Shown: positions 1-10,590, counted from the stretch's first letter. The stretch: 64,000 nucleotides of DNA from Saccharicrinis carchari (GCF_900182605.1 NZ_FXTB01000001.1:1116001-1180000), one strand, 5' to 3'. Numbers and translations are program-made. Notes: generated by a model from the letters alone, not told the origin.

Positions 1-106
1 CAATCACCAACAACACTTCAATTACAAAGTACCAAAAAATCTTCCGTTTTAACTTTACGGTATTATCATCCGTTTTGCCAAACAATTCCTTAAATTTTAA
101 TCTCAT
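1..106 (-). CDS. N-terminus of an unknown protein, cut by the left edge
   Basis: An open reading frame starts at ATG 106-104 and runs 35 codons without a stop to the window edge. The visible peptide begins MRLKFKELFGK, continues with a basic stretch, and ends in the hydrophobic run FWYFVIEVLLVI, which looks like the start of a first membrane helix after a short cytoplasmic lead. It is divergent from the LytTR regulator at 471. A membrane sensor or transporter is possible, but nothing identifies a family. Confidence is limited because only 106 bases are seen. Confidence 0.5.
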   Translation of the reverse strand, partial: MRLKFKELFGKTDDNTVKLKRKIFWYFVIEVLLVI

Positions 107-470
107 AAAAACCAGATAATTACGTAATGTCATCAGTGAAGTTTGGTTTTACTAAAAAATTACATTCCAATTTTTAGGCAAACTGTATCCACAACCATTT
201 ATAGTTTTTCTTAACTTTTTTCTTTGTTTACATGGTGTATGTAAACATTTTAAAACTATTAAAAAAAGGCTCACCTTAAAAGTTAAAAAAACTTAATGAT
301 AAATATGCGCATGTGTTTTGATCAAAACATCGCTGTTTAAGAACATTTATAATAACATAAGCATACTATTTATGCACTAAAAATAACAAAGCTCAGTTTT
401 TATTTATCAGTTTAATACTTTTTTACTATTTTACTGCTTTATTTCTCACACATTATTTTAGATACTACCT
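107..470. other. AT-rich divergent intergenic region
   Basis: About 360 bases lie between the two divergent genes. The region is very AT-rich and holds no open frame, hairpin or RNA gene I can support. It presumably carries promoters for both flanking genes, but I found no full TTTG/TAnnTTTG pair. Confidence 0.5.
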
Positions 471-1214
471 ATGCTTACCGCTGCGATAATAGATGATGAG
501 TATTCTGCCCGGCAGAGCTTAGAATTGATTTTACGTATGTATTTGAACGAAACCATTGAAGTGGTTACAACAGCAGATAACCTTAAGGATGGTGTTTTAT
601 TAATAAAAAAACACGCCCCCGACATTGTTTTCCTGGACATTTCGATGCCACAGCAATCGGGCTTGGATTTCTTCAGTTATTTTAACACCATCAATTTCGA
701 TGTTGTTTTTGTTACGGCACATCAGCATTACGCTATCAATGCGGTGGGTTTAGGTGCATCAGGCTACATATTAAAGCCAATTAAGCCGAAGCAAATAATA
801 GATGAAGTGAATAAAATTAACCTAAAAAAAGAAAAGTATGCACAACAGCTGGCTAAGGACAGTAACGCCGGCTACAATAACTGTAAATTACTGGTAAACC
901 ATCAAAAAGGTTTACACATCGTTGCATTCAACGAAATTACTGTTGTACTTGCCGATGGTAATAGTTGTAAAATAATAAAAACAAACGGAGAGTGCTTGTC
1001 GGTTAATAAAACCATTGGAAGTATTCAAGAATCACTGCCCCAAAGTCATTTTTTCAGAACACACCGATCGTGCATCGTAAACCTCAATTTTATTACCGAA
1101 ATCGACAAGGAAAAAAATAAGATTATTTTATCGGATACTGAAACCCCCGTGGCATCTTCAAACATTAAACTGTTGATTGCAAGATTATCGCGATTAAGCC
1201 ATAATTGCGTATAG
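471..1214 (+). CDS. LytTR-family response regulator
   Basis: A 247-residue two-domain regulator. Residues 1-120 form a receiver domain: acidic pair in IIDDE at the N-terminus, phospho-acceptor Asp in VFLDISMPQQSG, the Thr of FVTAH and the Lys of LKPIKP. Residues about 140-245 form a LytTR DNA-binding domain with the typical HRSCIVNL segment. Such proteins act in the cytoplasm as transcription factors phosphorylated by a LytS-type histidine kinase. No kinase is seen, although the divergent edge gene could be one. It ends two bases before the convergent DUF4294 gene. The targets cannot be read from the sequence. Confidence 0.93.
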   Translation: MLTAAIIDDEYSARQSLELILRMYLNETIEVVTTADNLKDGVLLIKKHAPDIVFLDISMPQQSGLDFFSYFNTINFDVVFVTAHQHYAINAVGLGASGYILKPIKPKQIIDEVNKINLKKEKYAQQLAKDSNAGYNNCKLLVNHQKGLHIVAFNEITVVLADGNSCKIIKTNGECLSVNKTIGSIQESLPQSHFFRTHRSCIVNLNFITEIDKEKNKIILSDTETPVASSNIKLLIARLSRLSHNCV

Positions 1215-1215
1215 T

Positions 1216-1818
1216 TTACAGCAAGCCATTATCAATCATCAGTATTATGTGTTCTACCATAGCCTCACTGCCCTTACTATTGTACTCGGCCTTAAGGTTG
1301 GAGCCAAAAATACGAGCAACGGACTGCCACATAAAGGCCGAGAAGCCTCCCTTTAACTCTTTTATCAGTTGGTAGCTTGTGTCGCCGGTTTCTCTATCTA
1401 TTAATTTTATCAGCATCCGACCTTGCGAATACGTCAATTTTTTTAGGGGCTGCTCAAATTCATTAAACAGCTCCTTTTCCGATTGTTTTACAAACTGTTT
1501 TCTGTGCTTCTCTCCTTTTATGGTATCCAATGAAGCAGCAATTTCATCAATTTTATTTCTGGCCAAACGCGCATAGGGTAAGGTTTTTTTTATGTTTATC
1601 ACCAATCTACCGTACCTGCGTTGCTCTCTTTTATTTTTAAAAACCCACGGCGTAACTACTTTAATTTCATCAATATAAACATGCGGAACGGTGTCGCCCC
1701 GAATTATTTTTTGCGGCACATAAATCACACCGGAATGTATTGAATCCCTTAACTGGCCATACGAGGATTTGCTCGCGACAAGTACAAAAAATAATATAAA
1801 AAAGATTAGCCTGTACAT
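1216..1818 (-). CDS. DUF4294 family exported protein
   Basis: A 200-residue protein with an N-terminal signal peptide (hydrophobic FFILFFVLVASK, then SSYGQ, a likely cleavage site). The body has the character of DUF4294, a Bacteroidota-restricted family: a basic RRYGRLVINIKKTLPYA segment, a helical middle rich in Lys and Glu, and a C-terminal GETGD/QLIKELKGGFSAF-like part around residues 145-165. Function is unknown; location is probably periplasmic. It is separated from upstream ychF by a terminator at 1878-1906, so it has its own promoter. The family call is from memory of the pattern. Confidence 0.8.
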   Translation of the reverse strand: MYRLIFFILFFVLVASKSSYGQLRDSIHSGVIYVPQKIIRGDTVPHVYIDEIKVVTPWVFKNKREQRRYGRLVINIKKTLPYARLARNKIDEIAASLDTIKGEKHRKQFVKQSEKELFNEFEQPLKKLTYSQGRMLIKLIDRETGDTSYQLIKELKGGFSAFMWQSVARIFGSNLKAEYNSKGSEAMVEHIILMIDNGLL

Positions 1819-1877
1819 TTATATCAACTTGGTGCACAACAAAGTTAAATAAAAAATAGCAATCGATATATAGCGCA

Positions 1878-1906
1878 TAAAAAAACCGATCTGGTGTAGA
1901 TCGGTT
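1878..1906 (-). terminator. Intrinsic terminator downstream of ychF
   Basis: The inverted repeat AACCGATCT-GGTGT-AGATCGGTT, read on the minus strand, is followed by a run of seven T. It lies between the ychF stop at 2040 and the start of the DUF4294 gene at 1818. Confidence 0.8.
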
Positions 1907-2039
1907 AGTAATAAGCATATTTTAATGGGCCAGCTGATCAACTCCATTTGGCCTCAACACTTTATGGCTAATTATTATTTACAATAAATAGGCAAAACTA
2001 CCTACCTCCATGTTTTTTAACGAAGCAAAGGTAAAACCG

Positions 2040-3140
2040 CTACACATTAAATCTAAAGTGCATTATATCACCATCTTTAACCACATACTCCTTTCCCTCC
2101 ACATTCATTTTGCCTGCTTCTTTACAAGCCTGTTCCGATTTATATTTTATAAAATCGTCATATTTTATGACTTCCGCCCTAATAAATCCTTTCTCAAAAT
2201 CGGTATGAATTACTGCCGCTGCCTGAGGGGCGCGATCTCCTTTTTGATAGGTCCAGGCACGTACCTCCTTCACACCTGCTGTAAAATAGGTTTCCAAGTC
2301 CAGTAACCTATAAGCCGAACGAATCAGTTTAGCCACACCCGATTCTTTCAATCCAATATCTTCCAAAAACATTTGACGTTCCTCAAAAGAGTCCAGCTCG
2401 GCTATGTCGGCTTCCGTTTGTGCCGCTATCACCAGCACTTCGGCATTTTCATCGGCAACGGCTTCCTTAACCGCTTCAACATGTTTATTTCCTTTGAGCA
2501 CTGAACCCTCGTCTACATTACAAACATATAGCACGGGCTTATTGGTGAGCAAAAAAAGTTCCTTGCCCAATTTCTGCTGCGCATCCTCTAATTGAACTGA
2601 ACGTGCTGATTTCCCCGATTCCAATGCGGCTTTATATAAATGTAGCACCTCCACCAGTTTTTTTAAATCCGGATCTTTAGATGTTCTGGCCGCTTTCTCG
2701 GAGCGCTGCAATCTGGCCTCAATCGTTTCCAGGTCTTTTATCTGAAGCTCCATGTCAACAACATCTTTATCTCTCACCGGATCAACAGAACCGTCAACAT
2801 GGGTAACATTATCATTATCAAAGCAGCGCAGCACATGAATAATGGCATCTGTTTCGCGAATATTCGACAAAAACTTATTGCCCAGCCCCTCGCCTTTACT
2901 GGCACCTTTAACCAAACCTGCAATGTCAACAATCTCTACCGTAGCAGGCAGAACTCTTTGGGGCTTCACCAACTCTTCCAGTTTTATCAACCTATCATCG
3001 GGCACCGTGATAACACCCACATTAGGTTCAATTGTACAGAACGGAAAATTGGCCGATTGCGCCTTTGCATTCGACAGGCAATTAAACAAAGTTGACTTTC
3101 CCACATTGGGCAAGCCCACTATTCCACATTGTAATCCCAT
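2040..3140 (-). CDS. ychF: Redox-regulated ATPase YchF (Obg-family NTPase)
   Basis: 366 residues, the usual YchF length. The P-loop GLPNVGKST is at residues 9-17, the switch region includes VDIAGLVKGASKGEGLGNKFL, and the C-terminal TGS/ubiquitin-like domain ends in DGDIMHFRFNV, as in other YchF proteins. YchF is a cytosolic ATP-preferring member of the Obg GTPase group that associates with ribosomes and modulates oxidative stress responses. The gene is monocistronic: a TACTTTTG box (-7 type) sits upstream at 3205-3212 on the minus strand, and a terminator follows at 1878-1906. Confidence 0.97.
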   Translation of the reverse strand: MGLQCGIVGLPNVGKSTLFNCLSNAKAQSANFPFCTIEPNVGVITVPDDRLIKLEELVKPQRVLPATVEIVDIAGLVKGASKGEGLGNKFLSNIRETDAIIHVLRCFDNDNVTHVDGSVDPVRDKDVVDMELQIKDLETIEARLQRSEKAARTSKDPDLKKLVEVLHLYKAALESGKSARSVQLEDAQQKLGKELFLLTNKPVLYVCNVDEGSVLKGNKHVEAVKEAVADENAEVLVIAAQTEADIAELDSFEERQMFLEDIGLKESGVAKLIRSAYRLLDLETYFTAGVKEVRAWTYQKGDRAPQAAAVIHTDFEKGFIRAEVIKYDDFIKYKSEQACKEAGKMNVEGKEYVVKDGDIMHFRFNV

Positions 3141-3253
3141 TTTATATATTTATTTCAGTATCAATGTAATCTAAACATGATTTGTGTAATCTCAAAAATT
3201 TGTGCAAAAGTACATCAAATTTTTGGCTTGATGAAAATAAGACAGTACTTGTT

Positions 3254-5317
3254 TTAAAAAGACAATTCCACTCCTCCAATGGCATTAAAAGGGAGCCCGG
3301 GATAGTAATATCGTGGCCGGGCATTGCCAAAAGATTTAGCATTAACCACCAGCATGGAAGCATAAGGCTTATCGAATATATTGTAAACACCCAAATAAAC
3401 ACTTCCGCCTATCTTGTTTAAACTAAAGTCAAAAGACACCCTGGCATCGGTTTTATGGTATGAGTTTAACTGCTTGCTGTTGGCATCGTTAAGATACTGC
3501 GACCCGGTAAAGGCATGGTTTATATTAAATCGGAATGGATTAAAGTATCCCTGCAACTGCAAGCTTGTACTTGAGCCCGGAATACCTGGCAGATGCTTGT
3601 TTTTATAGTTGATACCGTCATCAACAAAATCAATGAACGTATTTTTGGAGACAAAAAAGGAAAATTCTAAGCTCAAATGTTTGCTTTCTACTTTTTTAAT
3701 AAGATCCAGGCCAAGGGTGGCTTCGATACCCCGATGTGCCGTTTTACCTGCATTTTTTCCATAAAACTGATCTATCGCATCGCGCTCGGTTACCAAAAGG
3801 TTTTTCATCCTCATCCAATACAAGGTCAAATCGGCATAAATATTGGCTTCGGGATAAGCCCACCTTGTTCCCATTTCATAGCTCATTCCCTCTTCGGGCT
3901 TTATGTTTTTGTTAAAGGATCCATTGGGCATTTGCGCTTCTTCTACCGAGGGGGTCGAAAAACCGTGCCCCAAGCTGCCAAAAACATAGATTTGTGCCGA
4001 TAGCTGATAGTTAAAACCCACCCGAGGCGAAAACACCGGATCATAAGCATATTCTGTTTCTTCGTTGGTTTTAATCCTATTCACTGAAGCATAATCCGTA
4101 TGGTTATAGTTGAATGCCGCTTGCAAAACAAGTTCCGACAAAGGATGGTACTCAAGCAGTCCAAAAATATTGTAATAGCGGCGCCGATGTTCCGTATCAC
4201 TAAGCTGCTTACCTAAATCATCCTGTTTTACCCCAAACATAGCAACTTCATTGTTATCGATCATTGTTTCGATTCCAACTTCTGCCCTTAATTGTGCCAC
4301 ACTATAACTAAGCTTATTTCGCAAACCATAGGAATAGCGATTTTCATTAAGTTGGTTAAAAGGACGTAACTCGTTGAGCGATGAACTTTTTGCAAAGAAG
4401 CTAAAGGAATTAACCCAGTTGTTTCTAATGGGAGATACAAACCCCAAGCAAAGCATATGTCCCCTGTCCTCTTCGTAGCCCCTGATATTGTACCATGAGG
4501 AGGCTGCTTTTTGTGGCTTATCCTTAAAATCCAAACTATCCAGGGAACTGGGAATTCCACCTTTGAGGTATTTGAAATTATACAAGAAATTGAAATAATT
4601 ACGCCCCAGTGTTTGCTGTCCTTTAAAGGTGAGGTTATACCTTTGATACGAACTATTTTGCCTGTATCCATCCGTATTTATGGCACCCCCTACAAGTTGA
4701 AAATTTCCTTTTTGGGTGTTTTTTAGCTTGATATTTGCGTGATGCAAATGGGTACCAAAACTACCTACCCCGCTATTTATACGTATGGTAGACTTATCCA
4801 ACCCCTTACTAAATGGATGCAGCAAAACAACCCCTCCCAATCCGGCACCGTATAAGGACGAAGCAGGCCCCTTGAGCACCTCTACCCTACCCATGTCGTT
4901 AAGTCCAATATTCTCCAATGCAGTAGCACCATCCCCGTCTGTCAGAGGCATTTCGCCCCAATAAGCTTTTATACGATTGGTTTGATAAGGCGTGCGTGAT
5001 CCGATACCGCGGATAGTGATGCGATTGGTGCTTAAAGTACCCTGCTGCATCACCACACCGGGTAATCTATTAAGTTGAAGCTGTAAAGTATAGGGGCTCC
5101 CCGATTGAAGCGCTGTACCCGGTATGGCAGCATAAGCACCCGGCCATTTGTTTTTTGCGATTATTTTTACGGGAGCCTGCACAGAAACTTCATGAATCTG
5201 ACGATGCACCATTTTTCTATCCAGCGTATCCTTGGGCATTTGATCCTTTTGCCCAGTTTGACCTTTTGATATAAAAACAAAACAACAAAACACAATTAAG
5301 GCCCAATTTTTTACCAT
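3254..5317 (-). CDS. TonB-dependent outer membrane receptor
   Basis: 687 residues from ATG 5317; a TTG three codons upstream is less likely. A signal peptide (WALIVFCCFVFISKG) is followed by a short linker, a plug domain (about residues 45-160, with ITIRGIGSRTPYQ and the segment VEVLKGPASSLYGAG) and a 22-strand-type beta barrel ending in aromatic-rich strands and Phe. There is no CarboxypepD-like N-terminal domain, so it is closer to siderophore/vitamin-type receptors than to SusC. No SusD, binding protein or regulator is adjacent, so the substrate cannot be assigned. The 113-base gap to ychF contains that gene's promoter. Confidence 0.92.
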   Translation of the reverse strand: MVKNWALIVFCCFVFISKGQTGQKDQMPKDTLDRKMVHRQIHEVSVQAPVKIIAKNKWPGAYAAIPGTALQSGSPYTLQLQLNRLPGVVMQQGTLSTNRITIRGIGSRTPYQTNRIKAYWGEMPLTDGDGATALENIGLNDMGRVEVLKGPASSLYGAGLGGVVLLHPFSKGLDKSTIRINSGVGSFGTHLHHANIKLKNTQKGNFQLVGGAINTDGYRQNSSYQRYNLTFKGQQTLGRNYFNFLYNFKYLKGGIPSSLDSLDFKDKPQKAASSWYNIRGYEEDRGHMLCLGFVSPIRNNWVNSFSFFAKSSSLNELRPFNQLNENRYSYGLRNKLSYSVAQLRAEVGIETMIDNNEVAMFGVKQDDLGKQLSDTEHRRRYYNIFGLLEYHPLSELVLQAAFNYNHTDYASVNRIKTNEETEYAYDPVFSPRVGFNYQLSAQIYVFGSLGHGFSTPSVEEAQMPNGSFNKNIKPEEGMSYEMGTRWAYPEANIYADLTLYWMRMKNLLVTERDAIDQFYGKNAGKTAHRGIEATLGLDLIKKVESKHLSLEFSFFVSKNTFIDFVDDGINYKNKHLPGIPGSSTSLQLQGYFNPFRFNINHAFTGSQYLNDANSKQLNSYHKTDARVSFDFSLNKIGGSVYLGVYNIFDKPYASMLVVNAKSFGNARPRYYYPGLPFNAIGGVELSF

Positions 5318-5404
5318 GGATATCAATTATTAAACATTTGATGTGCCAATGTGAGGATGTAGCTCCTTAGTATAAAATAAAATAGCTGATAAGCACAAGG
5401 TATC

Positions 5405-6604
5405 TTAACCTATTACTCCGGAGCCTATCAACTCATCATCCATATACCAAGCGGCAAACTGTCCTGGTGCAATGCCACGCTGGGGTTGATCAAACACCAC
5501 ATACATGCCTTGTTTACGGCAATGAATCACTCCATTTTGCAGTGGCTGCCGATAACGGATACGAATGCGCAGCCTGCAACTCTCGCCCTCTTTCAAGGCT
5601 AAATCAGGACGAATCCAATGCAGCTCGCCGGTATTTATTTTAAGTACCTGACGGAACAACCCGGGGTTTTCTTTGCCCATACCCACATAAATCTGATTGT
5701 GCAGAATATTTGTACCAATAATAAACAGCGGTTCGGGAAAGCCTCCAATATTCAGCCCTTTACGCTGTCCCACGGTATAAAAGTGTGCCCCGCCATGCTC
5801 ACCGACCTTTTTGCCATATTTCGGATGAAATAAATACGGTTTGGACAGCTCTTCGAGTACCTCATCGGTTGGGTTGTCGAAAGCTTGTTGCCAATTGCGC
5901 TTGTATAATTCCGAATCCTTTTCAATAAGAAAGACTTTACCTTTTTTTGATTCCAGTTTTTGCTGAAGAAAAACGGGTAAATCCACTTTACCTACAAAGC
6001 AAATTCCCTGCGAATCTTTTTTATGGGCAGTAATCAGATTTAACTCATTAGCTATCCTGCGCACCTCAGGTTTTACAATATCTCCTATTGGGAATAAAGA
6101 CTTGGCCAGTTGTTGCTGCGAGAGCTGGCAAAGAAAATAACTTTGGTCTTTGTTGGTATCATTACCCGCCAGCAATCGATGATATACCTTACCGTCTTTT
6201 TCTATGGTGTCCTTTCGGCAATAGTGGCCGGTAGCCACATAATCGGCTCCCAGCTCAAAGGCTTTGTCCATAAAAACATCGAACTTAATTTCGCGATTGC
6301 ACAGTACATCCGGGTTGGGTGTACGCCCCTTTTCGTACTCGCTAAACATATAATCCACCACACGAGCACGGTACTGCTCGCTCAAATCGACAAAATGAAA
6401 GGGAATATCCAGTTTTTTTGCCACCGACATGGCATCGAACCTATCCTCTAACCATGGGCAATCCGAATCCAGCACTCCTGTGGTATCGTGCCAGTTTTTC
6501 ATAAACAGGCCGATTACCTCATAACCCTGTTGCTTTAAAACATAGGCCGCAACACTCGAATCTACCCCTCCCGACAATCCTATAACTACTTTCTTTTTTT
6601 GCAT
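5405..6604 (-). CDS. mnmA: tRNA-specific 2-thiouridylase MnmA
   Basis: 399 residues. The PP-loop SGGVDS is at residues 11-16; the catalytic cysteines are visible in [13 protein letters not shown] and in [19 protein letters not shown] marks the start of the central domain. MnmA adenylates U34 of Lys/Glu/Gln tRNAs and installs the 2-thio group using persulfide sulfur from the cysteine desulfurase relay. It is longer than E. coli MnmA (about 368) by insertions in the middle and C-terminal beta domain, common in Bacteroidota. It follows dnaN on the same strand but a terminator separates them. Confidence 0.97.
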   Translation of the reverse strand: MQKKKVVIGLSGGVDSSVAAYVLKQQGYEVIGLFMKNWHDTTGVLDSDCPWLEDRFDAMSVAKKLDIPFHFVDLSEQYRARVVDYMFSEYEKGRTPNPDVLCNREIKFDVFMDKAFELGADYVATGHYCRKDTIEKDGKVYHRLLAGNDTNKDQSYFLCQLSQQQLAKSLFPIGDIVKPEVRRIANELNLITAHKKDSQGICFVGKVDLPVFLQQKLESKKGKVFLIEKDSELYKRNWQQAFDNPTDEVLEELSKPYLFHPKYGKKVGEHGGAHFYTVGQRKGLNIGGFPEPLFIIGTNILHNQIYVGMGKENPGLFRQVLKINTGELHWIRPDLALKEGESCRLRIRIRYRQPLQNGVIHCRKQGMYVVFDQPQRGIAPGQFAAWYMDDELIGSGVIG

Positions 6605-6753
6605 GATTATTTCTTTAATACCCGGACAAGTTATACCTGTAATAAGTATCAGTTATGAAGTATTAGCCATCAGATAATTAAGGCTTTGATACTCACAACC
6701 AATAGACTAACTACTGCATTCATCCATCGTAAAAATTTAGCCAACAAAGATAT

Positions 6754-6783
6754 AAAAAAAGGGAGCGCAAGGCTCCCTTTTTT
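6754..6783 (-). terminator. Intrinsic terminator downstream of dnaN
   Basis: A GGGAGC-GCAAG-GCTCCC hairpin is flanked by A7 and T6, so it can work in both directions. It sits 54 bases past the dnaN stop codon, on the strand of dnaN. Confidence 0.85.
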
Positions 6784-6836
6784 ATATCTATATTCATTCA
6801 TTAAACTGCATCCATTTTTTTATCGGATACAACTAA

Positions 6837-7964
6837 TTACGCGTTAATCATCATGGGCATTAACAACATAAGTTCATCCTCGGGGCCATCGTTTTCGGTG
6901 GGTAAAAATATACCCGCGCGAGCAGGGTCGGCTAACTCCATTACCACATCATCTGTAGAAACATTGTCTAGCAACTCAGCTAAAAAGGCCGATTTAAATC
7001 CTATTTCTATTGGTTCACCTTCGTACTGACAGCTTAATTTTTCGTATGCTGAGATAGAAAAATCAATATCCTGTGCAGAAACCATCAATTCATCTCCCTT
7101 GATAGACAACTTTACCAAATTACTTGCCTGGTTCGAAAACAGGGATACTCTTCCCAACGAATTGACCACCTCCTGACGGTCGATAATCACTTTATTGGGA
7201 TTGTCCTGCGGAATAACGGCATTATAACTGGGGTAGTTTCCTTCTACAAGGCGACACACCAAACGATGGTTTTCCATCTGAAAAAAAGCATTTTTATCGT
7301 CGAACTCTATCAGCACATCCCCCTCTTCTTTTACCAAAACACTTTTTAAAAATGAGGCCGGTTTTTTGGGTAAGATAAAGGACGAGGAAAACTCCGTAGT
7401 CGCATCACTGCGCTGATATCGCACCAACTTATGTGAGTCGCTGGCCACAAAGGTGAGATTTTCGGGCGACATTTCGATCAATATTCCGTTCATTACCGGA
7501 CGCAACTCATCATCGGCAGTAGCAAACAGCGTTTTATTAATCCCCGAAAGTACCAAGGAAGCGGGCAAATTCAAACGTGACGACTTATCGGCATCTATTT
7601 GTGGTATCTCCGGAAACTCATCTCCATCCAATCCTACCACACTAAACTTACCTTTGTCGGTAACAATATCTACCTTTTTGGTATCGTCCGAAATATCAAA
7701 AGTGATGGGTTGCTCAGGGAACTTTTTGAGTGTTTCAAGTAAAATTTTTGCCGGTAATGCAATTACTCCGGTGCCTTCAATATTTTCCAGAGGCATGGAA
7801 GTTACCATGGTCGATTCCAAATCGGAGGCCGTGATGGTAAGTTTATCTTCGCTTAGTTCAAACAAAATGTTTTCCAATATCGGAATAGTACTCTTGCTGC
7901 TCACAACACGGCTTACCGCCTGTAAGTGATATAAAATTTCGGAACTTGAAACTACAAATTTCAT
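6837..7964 (-). CDS. dnaN: DNA polymerase III beta subunit (sliding clamp)
   Basis: 375 residues, full length for DnaN with its three clamp domains. Recognisable parts are the N-terminal MKFVVSSSEILYHLQAVSRVV, ILENILFEL, the central TLKKFPEQPITF, and the C-terminal LMLLMPMMIN, the counterpart of the conserved carboxyl end that forms part of the clamp-binding groove. It encircles DNA as a dimer and tethers polymerase III. There is no dnaA, recF or gyrB neighbour, as is usual in this phylum. Upstream there is a 405-base gap shared with the divergent ilvD. Confidence 0.97.
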   Translation of the reverse strand: MKFVVSSSEILYHLQAVSRVVSSKSTIPILENILFELSEDKLTITASDLESTMVTSMPLENIEGTGVIALPAKILLETLKKFPEQPITFDISDDTKKVDIVTDKGKFSVVGLDGDEFPEIPQIDADKSSRLNLPASLVLSGINKTLFATADDELRPVMNGILIEMSPENLTFVASDSHKLVRYQRSDATTEFSSSFILPKKPASFLKSVLVKEEGDVLIEFDDKNAFFQMENHRLVCRLVEGNYPSYNAVIPQDNPNKVIIDRQEVVNSLGRVSLFSNQASNLVKLSIKGDELMVSAQDIDFSISAYEKLSCQYEGEPIEIGFKSAFLAELLDNVSTDDVVMELADPARAGIFLPTENDGPEDELMLLMPMMINA

Positions 7965-8369
7965 ATTTTATTGTTTATTTTTGATTATATATCTTCGGGG
8001 TCGTGCAAAATCCCTTCCTGAATTATCTTGCTACGTACTGCATATGAGCCATTTAAAAAACATCTGCCTTTCCAGCTTACGAAAGGTAATAATAAACTAA
8101 TTCTTTGATTTAACCAAACCTAATACGTAGGAGTTAACATGTTTTTTTTTGATGAATTACCCTACCATCCGACAAAAAGATAAGCTAAGCAAAACGGATA
8201 AGATAAAGGTAAGTGCCACAGGGTTGTTTATAGCTTCCACCTAAACTTGTTAGATGTTTAATAATCCCGCAGGGTGTAAAACAATTCAATTTGCTTAGGT
8301 GTTAAAGGAGTTTACAGTTTAAATTAATAACCCCGACATTGTTAACCCCGATGTCAGAAAAAAAAATAT
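7965..8369. other. Divergent intergenic region between dnaN and ilvD
   Basis: About 400 bases between divergent genes. Just before ilvD there is a short imperfect hairpin (GACAT near 8336 pairing with ATGTC near 8351). I see no leader peptide with branched-chain residue codons and no riboswitch-like structure. Confidence 0.5.
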
Positions 8370-10046
8370 ATGAAACATCCATTAAACCGACATAGCCGTA
8401 CTATTACACAAGACGAGAGCCTTCCCGCTGCACAAGCGATGCTTTATGCTATCGGGATGAACGAAAGCGATCAGGAAAAAGCTCAGGTGGGTATCGTAAG
8501 TACCGGATTCCAGGGCAATCCCTGCAATATGCACCTAAACGACCTGGCCACCCTGGTTAAACAGGAAGTAGATATCCAACAAGATCTCTACGGACTTATT
8601 TTTCACACCATCGGTGTAAGCGATGGCATTACCAATGGTACCGAAGGAATGAAATATTCCTTGCCCTCGCGCGAGATTATCGCGGACTCTATTGAAACCG
8701 TTGTTGGTGCCCAATTTTATGATGCTGTGATTCCAATTGTGGGTTGCGACAAAAACATGCCCGGTGCCATGATTGCTTTGGGCCGACTGAACCGCCCGGC
8801 CATTTTGATGTATGGTGGCACTGTAAAAAAAGGACATTGGAAAAATCAGGATTTAAATATTGTATCGGCTTTTGAGGCCTATGGCGAGCGGATAACTGGT
8901 CATATCTCCGATGATGATTACAAGGGGATTATAAAAAACTGTATACCCGGAGCAGGAGCTTGTGGAGGTATGTACACAGCCAATACGATGGCATCTGCCA
9001 TTGAATGCATGGGGATGAGCCTACCTTATTCCTCATCCAACCCGGCAATAAGCCCCCAAAAAAACCAGGAACCACAACTTCTTGCCTCTGCCATCCGAAA
9101 CCTCCTGGAAAAAGATATCAAACCGCGCGATATAATGACAAGATCGGCTTTTGAAAATGCCATTGCGCTTATTATGGCTCTGGGAGGATCAACCAATGCG
9201 GTGATACACCTACTTGCCATGGCTAAAGCTGTGGAGGTACCACTTAGCATAGATGATTTTCAGAACATCAGTGACCGAACACCACTTTTAGCCGACCTAA
9301 AACCCAGCGGTGCATTTCTGATGGAAGACCTGCATAATGCCGGAGGAATACCTGCTGTGATGAAATTATTATTAAAAGAAGGTTTTATTGACGGCAACTG
9401 CCTCACCGTTACAGGAAAAACCGTAGGGGAAAATCTGGAGGAAATACCGGATTTAACAAAAGGACAAAAAATTGTGCATTCTAAAGATCAGCCTTTGCGC
9501 AAAAGCGGACATCTTCAGATTCTATACGGTAACCTCGCCAAAGAGGGGGCGGTTGCAAAAATTACCGGCAAAGAAGGTGATCTGTTCAAAGGTCCCGCCC
9601 GCGTTTTTGACGACGAAAATGCCGCCATAGAAGGGATCCGTACTACAGTAAAACCCGGCGAAGTAATCGTTATCCGTAATAGTGGACCTAAAGGGGGACC
9701 CGGCATGCCCGAAATGCTAAAGCCTACGGGAGCGGTTATGGGAGCCGGATTGGGTAAGGAGGTGGCGCTAATTACCGACGGGCGTTTTTCCGGGGGCTCA
9801 CACGGCTTTGTTGTTGGACATATTACTCCTGAAGCTTACGAAGGCGGCTTAATAGGGTTACTTAATAACGGGGATATCATTACCATTGACATCAACAACA
9901 ACCGGATTGATGTAGACTTGAAAGAGGATGAAATAGAAAAACGCAGAAAAAAATGGAAACAACCCGACAATGATTTACCGAGCGGTATGCTAAAAAAATA
10001 TAGGAATCTGGTATCGCCTGCCTCGCAAGGCTGCGTTACCATTTAA
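8370..10046 (+). CDS. ilvD: Dihydroxy-acid dehydratase
   Basis: 558 residues, the normal IlvD length. Iron-sulfur cluster cysteines are seen in [17 protein letters not shown] and [14 protein letters not shown]. The C-terminal part has the conserved [15 protein letters not shown] and [11 protein letters not shown] motifs. It dehydrates 2,3-dihydroxy-isovalerate and -methylvalerate in the last common step of valine/isoleucine precursor synthesis. Other ilv genes, often next to it in Bacteroidota, are absent here; the following gene is convergent, so it stands alone. ATG 8370 is the only sensible start. Confidence 0.97.
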   Translation: MKHPLNRHSRTITQDESLPAAQAMLYAIGMNESDQEKAQVGIVSTGFQGNPCNMHLNDLATLVKQEVDIQQDLYGLIFHTIGVSDGITNGTEGMKYSLPSREIIADSIETVVGAQFYDAVIPIVGCDKNMPGAMIALGRLNRPAILMYGGTVKKGHWKNQDLNIVSAFEAYGERITGHISDDDYKGIIKNCIPGAGACGGMYTANTMASAIECMGMSLPYSSSNPAISPQKNQEPQLLASAIRNLLEKDIKPRDIMTRSAFENAIALIMALGGSTNAVIHLLAMAKAVEVPLSIDDFQNISDRTPLLADLKPSGAFLMEDLHNAGGIPAVMKLLLKEGFIDGNCLTVTGKTVGENLEEIPDLTKGQKIVHSKDQPLRKSGHLQILYGNLAKEGAVAKITGKEGDLFKGPARVFDDENAAIEGIRTTVKPGEVIVIRNSGPKGGPGMPEMLKPTGAVMGAGLGKEVALITDGRFSGGSHGFVVGHITPEAYEGGLIGLLNNGDIITIDINNNRIDVDLKEDEIEKRRKKWKQPDNDLPSGMLKKYRNLVSPASQGCVTI

Positions 10047-10052
10047 CTTAAT

Positions 10053-10088
10053 AAAAAAGAGCCGCATCATACGATGTGGCTCTTTTTT
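10053..10088 (+). terminator. Intrinsic terminator downstream of ilvD
   Basis: The hairpin GAGCCGCATC-ATAC-GATGTGGCTC, with A6 before and T6 after it, lies 12 bases past the ilvD stop and between convergent genes. It could serve both directions. Confidence 0.88.
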
Positions 10089-10131
10089 ATTATCCCAACA
10101 AACAGGTTGTACTCAACTCAAGCACCTCTGT

Positions 10132-10590
10132 TTAAGCTTCTTCTTCTTTTTGTGTTGATTTTTCATTCGGGGCTTCTTCTGCTGAAGTTTCCGTTTCTTC
10201 ATCAAATTTAATAATATTCTTATCTACCAGCAGGTTGTACCACATTATAACTTTTTTTATATCTGATACATATACCCTGTCCTTATCGTAATCGGGTAAT
10301 ACCTGGTTAAAATAGCTTTTTAACTCGTTGGCCGACGACTTGTGGCTAATCGCTTGTTTGCCACCTTCCTTTTCGTAGATATTTTTAAACACCTCAGCTA
10401 ACTTTTCATCACCCTGTTCGGTAAAAATAGAAATATCCTCTAAGGCACTTATCCTTGACGTTGCATATGCAGGCATTCTTTTGCCGTCCACCAAGGATTC
10501 GACAATAATGCTATTTTTGGCTTGCGAAATCATTTTAAACAACCCGCTTTGTCCCGAAACGGACAATATCCCCTTTAACATTTCACTCAT
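10132..10590 (-). CDS. DUF5606-type conserved protein
   Basis: 152 residues, soluble, no signal peptide. The N-terminus (MLKGILSVSGQSGLFKMISQ, then NSIIVESLVDGKRMPAY) has a compact SH3-like look and the tail is very acidic (many Glu/Ala). This matches my recollection of DUF5606, a Bacteroidota-only family with no known role. The middle has a helical KSYFNQVLPDYDKDRVYVSD segment. It follows the TerB/DnaJ gene on the same strand after a 105-base gap. ATG 10590 is used; Met4 is an alternative. Confidence 0.75.
   Translation of the reverse strand: MSEMLKGILSVSGQSGLFKMISQAKNSIIVESLVDGKRMPAYATSRISALEDISIFTEQGDEKLAEVFKNIYEKEGGKQAISHKSSANELKSYFNQVLPDYDKDRVYVSDIKKVIMWYNLLVDKNIIKFDEETETSAEEAPNEKSTQKEEEA

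Noticed and set aside
3254-5317. Operon of the TonB receptor with ychF or mnmA
   Set aside because: ychF has a promoter-like box in the gap and mnmA is 87 bases upstream with unrelated function; there is no evidence for a functional link.
8336-8356. Attenuator before ilvD
   Set aside because: The hairpin has a 5-bp stem, no T run and no leader peptide with Ile, Val or Leu codons.
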